This document shows, piece after piece, positions 1-5,200 of a stretch of 5,613 nucleotides of DNA. A program made the translations under genes and the position numbers. How positions within the stretch are numbered: the stretch's first letter is position 1; each line of letters opens with the position of its first letter. Under the pieces are notes generated by a model. That model was not told where the DNA came from and did no database searches. It saw only the letters and a program-made list of their open reading frames with translations. The stretch is from Patescibacteria group bacterium (lineage in GTDB: Bacteria; Patescibacteriota; Gracilibacteria; UBA1369; PNNO01): assembly GCA_024275695.1 (NCBI GenBank), contig JAJRYP010000128.1, positions 1 to 5,613 on the forward strand, given 5' to 3'.

Positions 1-181
1 AAACGGAGACATTATTCATATCGATATTCCGAATCATATTATAGAAGTCAAATTATCTGAGAAAGAACTTACGCAGCGCCTAAACGGCCTTCCCGAGTTT
101 GAACCTAAAATTACCAAGGGATACTTGAACAGATATGCCAGACTGGTAACCAGCGCGCACACCGGAGCAATTATGAAATAA
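1..181 (+). CDS. ilvD: Dihydroxy-acid dehydratase, C-terminal 59 residues (partial)
   Basis: Reading from base 2 gives an open frame of 59 residues ending in TAA at 179-181; the start lies outside the window. IlvD dehydrates 2,3-dihydroxy-isovalerate and 2,3-dihydroxy-methylvalerate to the 2-keto acids in valine, leucine and isoleucine synthesis, using an Fe-S cluster and Mg in the cytoplasm. The visible part matches the C-terminal beta-barrel end of the IlvD/Edd family: a GDIIHIDIPN strand, a KLSEKEL turn and the diagnostic tail GYLNRYARLVTSAHTGAIMK. The GYL-x-RYA-x-LVTSA-x-TGA pattern favours IlvD over 6-phosphogluconate dehydratase (Edd). The Fe-S cysteines are upstream and not visible. 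It converges on the GH1 gene, whose stop starts at the very next base, and no terminator is seen between them. Confidence 0.88.
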   Translation, partial: NGDIIHIDIPNHIIEVKLSEKELTQRLNGLPEFEPKITKGYLNRYARLVTSAHTGAIMK

Positions 182-1600
182 TCATTTCAAATCCCTGTCA
201 TGAAGGTTTCTTGCATACTTCTTGATCATATTGTCCGTGATTTTGCCTGTTTTGCAAATCTCCGCATAAACTTGCGCGCTCGGTTTAGGTGTACGCTCAA
301 AAGTACGCCTGTTCATGGCATTTAATCCAAAAAACTGACTAAATCCTTCGGCCCATTCAAAATTATCAATAAATGACCAATACAAATACCCTTTAATATC
401 GACACCATCACGTATTGCCCTGTTAATTGCGTCAAGATGGCGAATAATATATGAAATTCGCTGATTATCGTCCAGGGTCGAAATTCCGTTTTCCGTAATC
501 AAAACAGGTTTTTTAATCTTTAAATAAATAAGCTTCAAAATACGATATAAGCCTTCGGCATTAACTTCCCAGTTAAAAAGCGTTCTTTCCTGATCCGGAG
601 AAAAATGTTCACGTAAATGAAACGGAGACTTTATTGAAGTATAAGTACAACTGCATTGGAAATAATAATTCATTCCAACAAAATCCAAACTTTCTTTTGC
701 TTCCGGAATTCTGCCAAACCCTAAAACAAGCGGAAAACGACCACTATAAAACGGTCTGAAATAAACTTTGTTGTAATTGTAATGATAAAAACTGGCAAGT
801 AGTCTGCTTAAGAAGCTCTTGCGTTTGTATGGAGCAAACCAGATGAAATTCTTTGCAAATCCAATTTGCGGCTTTTTCCAATTTTGTTTCCTGTAAAGTT
901 CATTAATCGATTGATATGAATCAATATGAACATGGATCAGTATCTTTAATACTTTCAACATCTTGAAAATACTTTTTTTTCCCGGAGGCCAGGCACCTTC
1001 CCAATAACTGAAATTTGCGTAAACATAAGGCTCGTTAATAGTCACCCAATAATCAACAAGATCCCCGAGTTCATTCACAACCCTCTTAACATATCTATTG
1101 AAAATCTTGCGCGCACCGGGCTGCAAAAAGCCTCCGTTCTTTACGAACCAATAGGGTAAAGTAAAATGAAACAAAGTAACAATCGGCGTAATTCCTTTTG
1201 ATCGTAAATCCTGCAAAACCTTTCTATAATGTTGAATCTCGTACTTATTAAATTCTCCCTCTTTTTGCTCGATACGGCTCCATTCAATTGAAAGACGATG
1301 CGCGTTGTGATGCATTTTTTGCATTAAATCAAAATCCTTTTTATACAAATGGTAATGATCGCATGCGTCACCGGAAAGCTGTCTGTTTAAAATTTTCCCT
1401 TTCTGTTCCCATGCCCACCAATCGTTATACATATTTCCACCTTCAACTTGATGTGCCGACATGGAAGTGCCCCACATAAAGTCTTTAGGAAAAGCTATTT
1501 CGAATTTTTGTTTGTGCTCCTTTAAGGAACTCGCTCCGCTCGCGCCCCTTCCCGGCGCACTCCGCTTTGCTTCGTGCGTGTTTGATTTTTTTGTTCCCAT
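182..1600 (-). CDS. Glycoside hydrolase family 1 beta-glycosidase
   Basis: This is a complete 472-residue retaining beta-glycosidase (family length about 440-500) that hydrolyses terminal beta-linked sugars from oligosaccharides or aryl/alkyl glycosides. The N-terminal GH1 signature is at residues 37-55 (FPKDFMWGTSMSAHQVEGG, with Gln51 expected in glycone binding). His145 lies in FHFTLPYW. The acid/base is Glu190 in TINEP, Asn311-Tyr312-Tyr313 follow, and the nucleophile is Glu370 in ITENG. The sugar-binding C-terminal block is YWSFIDNFEWAEGF (407-420, Glu415/Trp416), and the usual end motif ERTPKPSAQVYAEI is present. No signal peptide or membrane segment is seen, so it is probably cytoplasmic. 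Substrate (beta-glucoside, galactoside, fucoside or 6-phospho sugar) cannot be set from sequence. Residues 1-36 are a basic Gly/Ala/Ser/Lys/Arg extension encoded partly by a GC-rich patch. No alternative ATG, GTG or TTG start lies between it and the core, so the ATG at 1600 is kept. Upstream is a TATAAT but no clear ribosome binding site. Confidence 0.95.
   Translation of the reverse strand: MGTKKSNTHEAKRSAPGRGASGASSLKEHKQKFEIAFPKDFMWGTSMSAHQVEGGNMYNDWWAWEQKGKILNRQLSGDACDHYHLYKKDFDLMQKMHHNAHRLSIEWSRIEQKEGEFNKYEIQHYRKVLQDLRSKGITPIVTLFHFTLPYWFVKNGGFLQPGARKIFNRYVKRVVNELGDLVDYWVTINEPYVYANFSYWEGAWPPGKKSIFKMLKVLKILIHVHIDSYQSINELYRKQNWKKPQIGFAKNFIWFAPYKRKSFLSRLLASFYHYNYNKVYFRPFYSGRFPLVLGFGRIPEAKESLDFVGMNYYFQCSCTYTSIKSPFHLREHFSPDQERTLFNWEVNAEGLYRILKLIYLKIKKPVLITENGISTLDDNQRISYIIRHLDAINRAIRDGVDIKGYLYWSFIDNFEWAEGFSQFFGLNAMNRRTFERTPKPSAQVYAEICKTGKITDNMIKKYARNLHDRDLK
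1531..1580 (-). other. GC-rich patch encoding the GH1 N-terminal extension
   Basis: These 50 bases are about 72% G+C against roughly 40% for the window. They contain repeated GAGCG units (GAGCGGAGCGAG on the - strand) and a GCGCC/GGCGC inverted repeat around a GGGAAGG loop. A TCCTT-A-AAGGA palindrome adjoins at the core-proximal side. They encode residues 7-24 or so of the GH1 protein (Arg/Ala/Gly/Ser-rich). This looks like a dispersed GC-rich intergenic element captured in frame rather than normal coding sequence of this gene. That is inference from composition alone. Confidence 0.45.
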
Positions 1601-1624
1601 ATTTTTGCTTAAACGCTATATATT

Positions 1625-1630
1625 ATTATA
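1625..1630 (-). promoter_or_regulatory. Candidate -10 element for the GH1 gene
   Basis: A perfect TATAAT reads on the - strand 24 bases before the GH1 ATG. The position 17 bases further upstream (TATCCT, 1653-1648) is a poor -35. The expected transcript start near 1618 would leave a 5' leader of under 20 bases with no AGGAGG-like sequence. An AT-rich setting makes chance matches easy. Confidence 0.4.
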
Positions 1631-1644
1631 ACAAAATTTAGTTA

Positions 1645-1678
1645 TTGAGGATAGGACTTCATTCATATAAAATATAAA
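1645..1678 (+). promoter_or_regulatory. Candidate promoter for the DJ-1/PfpI gene
   Basis: TTGAGG at 1645-1650 is followed after 15 bases by TATAAA (1666-1671), and a second TATAAA sits at 1673-1678, 21 bases before the ATG at 1700. It lies in the 99-base divergent region shared with the GH1 promoter on the other strand. The TTGAGG element overlaps the spacer of that promoter, so the two could compete. There is no Shine-Dalgarno sequence before the ATG. Weak matches in an AT-rich region. Confidence 0.3.
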
Positions 1679-1699
1679 TAATTCATAAATTTTATTAAA

Positions 1700-2200
1700 A
1701 TGAAAAAAATATTAATGATCATTGCGCCTGAAAATTTTCGTGATGAGGAATATTTTCATACACGAGAAAGTCTTGAAAAAAAAGGCGTGGAAGTTAGTGT
1801 TGCAAGTACAAAGATTAAGGCTGTAAGTGGCATTGATAAAACGGTTATCGATACTGATCTTTTGATCGATGAAGCAACCGACGATTACGACGGAATTGTT
1901 TTTGTTGGAGGGAGTGGGGCAAAAATCTACTTCAACAACGAAAAAGCCCTTAACCTTATTCGAACATTTTATGAAGGAGGGAAAATAGTCGCAGCAATTT
2001 GCATAGCTCCCGTCATTTTGGGATATGCCGGAATTCTGCATGATAAAAAAGTAACTTCTTGGGAAGGTGCGCGTGAAGATCTCCTTGGATTCGGAGCCGA
2101 CTACACCGGAAAAGACGTCTGCGTTGACGGGAAGCTCATCACGGCACGCGGGCCGCAATCTTCATACAAATTTGGAAAGAAAGTGGCGAAAGCGCTTTAA
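1700..2200 (+). CDS. DJ-1/PfpI family protein (class I glutamine amidotransferase-like fold)
   Basis: This is a complete 166-residue single-domain protein, the usual length for DJ-1/PfpI enzymes. The family includes cysteine proteases, glyoxalase-III or deglycase-like enzymes, chaperones and redox sensors, so the exact activity is open. Visible hallmarks are the first strand and turn MKKILMIIAPENFRDEEYF with the conserved acidic residue (Glu17 by alignment to the FEDxE motif), the GIVFVGGSGA strand-turn at 65-74, the nucleophile elbow AAICIAPVIL with Cys101, and the late LITARGP motif (147-152 or so). The residue after the cysteine is Ile, not the His of PfpI-type proteases, which argues against a PfpI-like protease and nearer to the DJ-1 arrangement. 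It has no signal peptide and is probably cytoplasmic. The start is supported by the immediate onset of the first beta strand. It stands alone, divergent from GH1, with 467 bases before nrdJ. Confidence 0.9.
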   Translation: MKKILMIIAPENFRDEEYFHTRESLEKKGVEVSVASTKIKAVSGIDKTVIDTDLLIDEATDDYDGIVFVGGSGAKIYFNNEKALNLIRTFYEGGKIVAAICIAPVILGYAGILHDKKVTSWEGAREDLLGFGADYTGKDVCVDGKLITARGPQSSYKFGKKVAKAL

Positions 2201-2370
2201 CCGTTCTTTTCTTTAACTTACGCACTTTATATCAAACTCACGAATTGCTCTGACAATTACGTCATTTCTCGCTCAAGTCAAACGCAAGTGTTAAAATTCT
2301 TTTGACTCAAGCCCCCAAATTCACTTTTTACCCTCTTTTTGTACAACTTTTTTGTTCGAAAATCATCCGT
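2201..2370. other. Non-coding stretch after the DJ-1 gene
   Basis: This is the first part of a 467-base gap without a recognisable gene. No open frame of interest, RNA gene or classical terminator with an immediate U-run is visible. It contains a TGAC-aattac-GTCA inverted repeat at 2251-2264, the longer hairpin at 2271-2312 listed separately, and pyrimidine-rich runs around 2325-2352. Confidence 0.5.
2271..2312. repeat. Imperfect inverted repeat, possible terminator of the DJ-1 transcript
   Basis: The arms are GCT-CA-AGTCAAA (2271-2282) and TTTGACT-CA-AGC (2301-2312). They pair over 7+3 bases with a 2x2 internal mismatch around an 18-base loop. A run of five T occurs 13 bases after the stem (2325-2329) and another at 2336-2340, too far for a textbook intrinsic terminator. 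It may end the upstream transcript or be an unrelated operator. Confidence 0.3.
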
Positions 2371-2386
2371 TCACTATATGTGTTTT
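2371..2386 (+). promoter_or_regulatory. Weak third NrdR-box-like site
   Basis: The sequence matches the published NrdR consensus acaCwAtATaTwGtgt at 11 of 16 positions, mainly in the left half (CACTATAT). It begins exactly 62 bases before the best NrdR box (2433), twice the 31-base spacing of the main pair and so on the same helical face. It is weak on its own in AT-rich DNA. Confidence 0.3.
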
Positions 2387-2432
2387 TTGACCCCGATTTA
2401 TCCTGATTTCTTCATAAATTTTCAATAACCTC

Positions 2433-2479
2433 CCCCTATATATAGTATACCCTTAAAATAAGGACACTACATATATGGA
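2433..2479 (+). promoter_or_regulatory. Tandem NrdR-box operator pair upstream of nrdJ
   Basis: Box 1 (2433-2448) has the full core CTATATATAG and fits the NrdR consensus acaCwAtATaTwGtgt at 13 of 16 positions. Box 2 (2464-2479, core ACACTACATATAT) fits at 12 of 16. The starts are 31 bases apart, the spacing typical of paired NrdR boxes (about three helical turns). NrdR is a Zn-ribbon/ATP-cone repressor that senses (d)ATP and represses ribonucleotide reductase genes. nrdR itself is not in this window. A TAAAAT at 2454-2459 and TATACC at 2446-2451 between the boxes could be -10 elements, so binding would block the promoter. No convincing -35 was found. Confidence 0.65.
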
Positions 2480-2506
2480 AATTTCGCAACTAAACTTTCT
2501 TTTTTT

Positions 2507-2632
2507 ATATTGCACTCCGAACCCGGATGGGACTATAGTCGGATTGCAATATTCAGTCAGCGCTCACACCTAGATTTTAGGCTTTCTAGGACAGGATAAA
2601 AATTAAAGATCCTTGTTGGTATCTTTGTTTTT
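2507..2632 (+). ncRNA. Structured nrdJ 5' leader, candidate cis-regulatory RNA
   Basis: A long hairpin pairs ATATTGCA (2507-2514) with TGCAATAT (2545-2552) and, after a single C/U mismatch, TCCGA (2516-2520) with TCGGA (2539-2543). This gives 13 pairs around an 18-base loop that itself holds CCC-GGAT-GGG. A second hairpin pairs CCTAGA (2569-2574) with TCTAGG (2585-2590); an alternative shorter one pairs CCTA with TAGG at 2578-2581. A competing pair (2591-2597 with 2609-2616) overlaps the terminator-like stem that follows. This layout, between the NrdR boxes and the nrdJ ATG, is what a riboswitch or attenuator looks like. No B12-box or other familiar riboswitch core was recognised. An 'nrdJ RNA motif' has been described as a predicted conserved RNA; I cannot confirm whether this belongs to it. 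Confidence 0.45.
2605..2632 (+). terminator. Terminator-like hairpin with U-tract in the nrdJ leader
   Basis: AAAGATCC (2605-2612) pairs with GG-T-ATCTTT (2618-2626) with one bulged T and a TTGTT loop, followed after one G by five T (2628-2632). It lies 35 bases before the nrdJ ATG. The stem is AT-rich and would be a weak intrinsic terminator, which is compatible with a regulated attenuator. The upstream ACAGGAT (2591-2597) can pair with ATCCTTGT (2609-2616) and would prevent it from forming. Confidence 0.4.
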
Positions 2633-2667
2633 GCCCCCTCTTTAGTTTCCTAACTTTATTTATTATC

Positions 2668-5151
2668 ATGTCCCCCATTAAAAAAATTCAAAAAAGAGAC
2701 GGTCGAATTGTAGATTTTGACCAGGAACGAATAACAGAAGCAATATGGAAAGCCGCACAATCCGTTGGTGGTAACGATAGAGCCGAAGCTGAAAAAATTT
2801 CCAATCAGGTTTCGGCGGTTTTGGAAGTATTTTTTAAGGACGATAGCCAGATCCCGAGTGTTGAACAAATCCAGGATTTGGTAGAAAAAATTCTTATTGA
2901 AGGCGGACACGCAAGGACGGCAAAAGCATACATTATATACAGACAAAAAAGAGCGGAAGAAAGAGCGGAAAAAGAAGCCATCTTGGGAAAAGGAAAAAGT
3001 GATGCCTCGCTTAATTTCTCAACAAACGCATTAAAAGTATTGGAAAAAAGATATCTGTTAAAAGATGACGAAGGCAACATAATTGAAACTCCGGAAGATC
3101 TTCTGCACAGAGTGGCAAGAGGAATCGCGGCAGCCGAGGAAAATTATGGAGGAGACGTTAAAGAAACGGAAGAAAAATTCTATGAGATGATGAAAGATCT
3201 TAAATTTATGCCAAATTCTCCAACTTTAATGAACGCCGGAACGGAACTTGGACAATTATCCGCATGCTTCGTTCTTCCCGTTCGGGATTCTATGGAAGGC
3301 ATTTTTGATTCACTTAAAGATGCTGCTTTAATCCACAAAAGCGGAGGAGGAACAGGTTTCTCGTTTAGTAAACTAAGACCTGCAAATGACATAGTTCATT
3401 CAACAACAGGTGTTTCATCGGGACCTATCTCATTCATGAAAGTTTTTGACGCGGCAACCGATGTAATTAAACAAGGAGGAAAGAGACGCGGAGCAAATAT
3501 GGGAATCCTGCGAATCGATCATCCGGATATTTTGGACTTCATTAACATGAAATCCGATATGAAAACGCTTCAAAATTTCAATATTTCCGTTGCGGTTACG
3601 GATAAATTTATGGAAGCGCTTAAAAAAGACGAAGAATACGATCTCGTTAATCCACGTGACGGAACACCGGTACAAAAGCTAAAAGCTAGTATGGTATTTG
3701 ATATCATTGTTTCAAATGCTTGGAAAAACGGTGATCCGGGACTTATTTTTATCGATGAAATAAACAGATGCAACAAAACTCCGAAACTCGGAGAAATTGA
3801 AGCTACGAACCCATGCGGCGAGCAGCCTTTACTTGCTTACGAAAGCTGTAATCTTGGATCAATCAATCTAAATAAATTCGTAAAAGAAGATAAATCCGAC
3901 CTTGATTGGGAAGCTTTAAAGGAAATCGTTCACCTTGCGACCCAATTCTTGGATAATGTTATTGATGTAAATCATGATCCCATAGAGAAAATCGCCGAGC
4001 GAAGCAGAGCAACAAGAAAAATCGGACTTGGATTAATGGGATTCGCGGATGTTTTATATCAACTTGGTATCAAATACGATAGTGAAGAAGGAATTGCCTT
4101 CGGTGAAAAAGTTATGGGATTTATTAATGACGAAGCATGCAACAAATCAAAAATGCTTGCTGAAGATAGAGGTGTCTTCCCGGCTTATGAAGGATCTGTA
4201 CATGAAAAAAATGGCGTTAAAATGAGAAATACATGTGTTACAACAGTTGCTCCGACAGGGACGATCGGAATGCTTGCCGAAGCTTCGGGAGGACTTGAGC
4301 CAAACTTCGCAATTTCATTCATTAAAAATGTCATGGACGGAACAGAACTCGTTTACACTAATAAATATTTTGAAGAAGTGGCGATTGATGCTGGCTTCTA
4401 TTCAAAAGATCTTATGAGAGAAATCGCAAAAGTCGGATCAATTCAGGATTTTGATGAAATTCCGCAAGAAATAAGAGATGTATTTGTGACTGCACAAGAC
4501 ATTGCGCCCGAGTGGCATCTAAGAATGCAGGGGGCGTTCCAGAAACATGTTGATTCGTCAGTATCAAAAACAATCAACTTTCCTACCGAGGCTACAATTA
4601 AAGACATTGCAGAGTCGTACATGCTTGCTTACAAGTTAAAATGCAAAGGTGTGACAATTTACAGAGATAAGAGTCGTGAAGGACAAGTTTTAAATATTGG
4701 AAAAGTTAATAAAAAAGCGAAAGCTGAAAAAAACCGGACATCCGCACCTGTGCCGGAAAAAGCGAGTACCCCTGCTCCCACACCTGCAAAATCAGAGCCG
4801 GAAGCCCCAAAAGCACAAGAAGTTACTTTGCCTGAAATTCCACAAACAACAGAAAGGCAACACCAGATTCCGCTTGATGATAACGAACCTAAAGGTATAA
4901 ACAGTATGGAAACCGCTGGCGCAACGGCTGAAGAATTCACGCTTCCTCCAATAAAGCCTCAAAGAGAACATAAACCTGTCGGCGGCGGTGTAAGTGTTGC
5001 AATGGAGCCTGCTATGCAGACTCAAACAGCCGTCCTCACAAAACATGAAATTATGGATGCCAAAACTTGCCCCGAATGCAAAACGGAGCTTCAGATCGCG
5101 GAAGGCTGCATGCTTTGTCTTTCATGTGGATTCTCCGCTTGTAGTGTGTAA
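2668..5151 (+). CDS. nrdJ: Adenosylcobalamin-dependent (class II) ribonucleoside-diphosphate reductase
   Basis: This is a complete 827-residue class II reductase that makes deoxyribonucleotides from ribonucleotides, using coenzyme B12 to generate its thiyl radical and needing no oxygen. An N-terminal ATP-cone (about 3-95, IKKIQKRDGRIVDFDQERI to AKAYIIYRQKRAEER) suggests dATP/ATP activity control. The catalytic barrel follows: Cys200 in LSACFVLP, the NPCGE motif with radical Cys383 and Glu385, and Cys394 in ESCNLGSINL as disulfide partner of Cys200. The phosphate-binding APTGTIG is at 528-534, followed by EASGGLEPNFA. The barrel ends near IYRDKSREGQVL (664-675). A Pro/Ala/Lys-rich flexible linker (about 680-790) leads to a cysteine tail, CPEC (801-804) and C-x2-C-x2-CGFSAC (814-825), the swinging dithiol/Zn-ribbon end that re-reduces the active site. 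The ATG is supported by the ATP-cone starting at residue 3; no ribosome binding site is seen. It is probably controlled by the NrdR boxes and leader structure upstream. Confidence 0.97.
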   Translation: MSPIKKIQKRDGRIVDFDQERITEAIWKAAQSVGGNDRAEAEKISNQVSAVLEVFFKDDSQIPSVEQIQDLVEKILIEGGHARTAKAYIIYRQKRAEERAEKEAILGKGKSDASLNFSTNALKVLEKRYLLKDDEGNIIETPEDLLHRVARGIAAAEENYGGDVKETEEKFYEMMKDLKFMPNSPTLMNAGTELGQLSACFVLPVRDSMEGIFDSLKDAALIHKSGGGTGFSFSKLRPANDIVHSTTGVSSGPISFMKVFDAATDVIKQGGKRRGANMGILRIDHPDILDFINMKSDMKTLQNFNISVAVTDKFMEALKKDEEYDLVNPRDGTPVQKLKASMVFDIIVSNAWKNGDPGLIFIDEINRCNKTPKLGEIEATNPCGEQPLLAYESCNLGSINLNKFVKEDKSDLDWEALKEIVHLATQFLDNVIDVNHDPIEKIAERSRATRKIGLGLMGFADVLYQLGIKYDSEEGIAFGEKVMGFINDEACNKSKMLAEDRGVFPAYEGSVHEKNGVKMRNTCVTTVAPTGTIGMLAEASGGLEPNFAISFIKNVMDGTELVYTNKYFEEVAIDAGFYSKDLMREIAKVGSIQDFDEIPQEIRDVFVTAQDIAPEWHLRMQGAFQKHVDSSVSKTINFPTEATIKDIAESYMLAYKLKCKGVTIYRDKSREGQVLNIGKVNKKAKAEKNRTSAPVPEKASTPAPTPAKSEPEAPKAQEVTLPEIPQTTERQHQIPLDDNEPKGINSMETAGATAEEFTLPPIKPQREHKPVGGGVSVAMEPAMQTQTAVLTKHEIMDAKTCPECKTELQIAEGCMLCLSCGFSACSV

Positions 5152-5153
5152 TC

Positions 5154-5187
5154 AAGTCACGCGTCATGATACAATAAAGTCACTTTA
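5154..5187 (+). promoter_or_regulatory. Extended -10 promoter with overlapping palindrome, for the 3'-end gene
   Basis: TG-a-TACAAT (5167-5175) is an extended -10 whose end lies 25 bases before the ATG at 5201. The -35 region falls in the nrdJ stop region and is poor. Directly after it sits the perfect 6-1-6 palindrome TAAAGTCACTTTA (5175-5187), covering the expected transcript start. AAGTCAC occurs twice, at 5154-5160 and 5177-5183. The palindrome could be an operator. No intrinsic terminator for nrdJ is visible in this 49-base gap. Confidence 0.35.
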
Positions 5188-5200
5188 AACTATTTCAACC

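Noticed and set aside
182..184. UGA recoded as glycine (as in some CPR lineages)
   Set aside because: GH1 ends at a family-appropriate length at this TGA, and no in-frame TGA appears within the long nrdJ gene or the others, which would be expected if UGA were a sense codon.
1712..2158. 148-codon - strand open frame opposite the DJ-1 gene
   Set aside because: The + strand product has clear family motifs; the antisense product is Phe/Cys/Asn-rich with no recognisable motif.
2507..2552. tRNA-like or Rho-independent terminator reading of the long hairpin
   Set aside because: No cloverleaf, T-loop or CCA end; the U-run lies before the hairpin (2495-2506), not after it, on the + strand. On the - strand it would be followed by A-to-T runs and might act as a terminator, but no - strand gene ends there.
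2480..2667. Cobalamin riboswitch before the B12-dependent reductase
   Set aside because: No B12-box (GCCACTG-like) or the other conserved cobalamin aptamer segments could be found; only a generic attenuator-like layout is supported.
4659..4940. Antisense frames opposite the nrdJ linker
   Set aside because: They come from the biased Pro/Ala/Lys linker codons and show no domain or start signals.
4700..5040. Low-complexity Pro/Ala stretch of nrdJ as a frameshift or fusion
   Set aside because: The frame stays open and leads into the expected C-terminal cysteine motif, so it is the ordinary flexible linker of this enzyme class.
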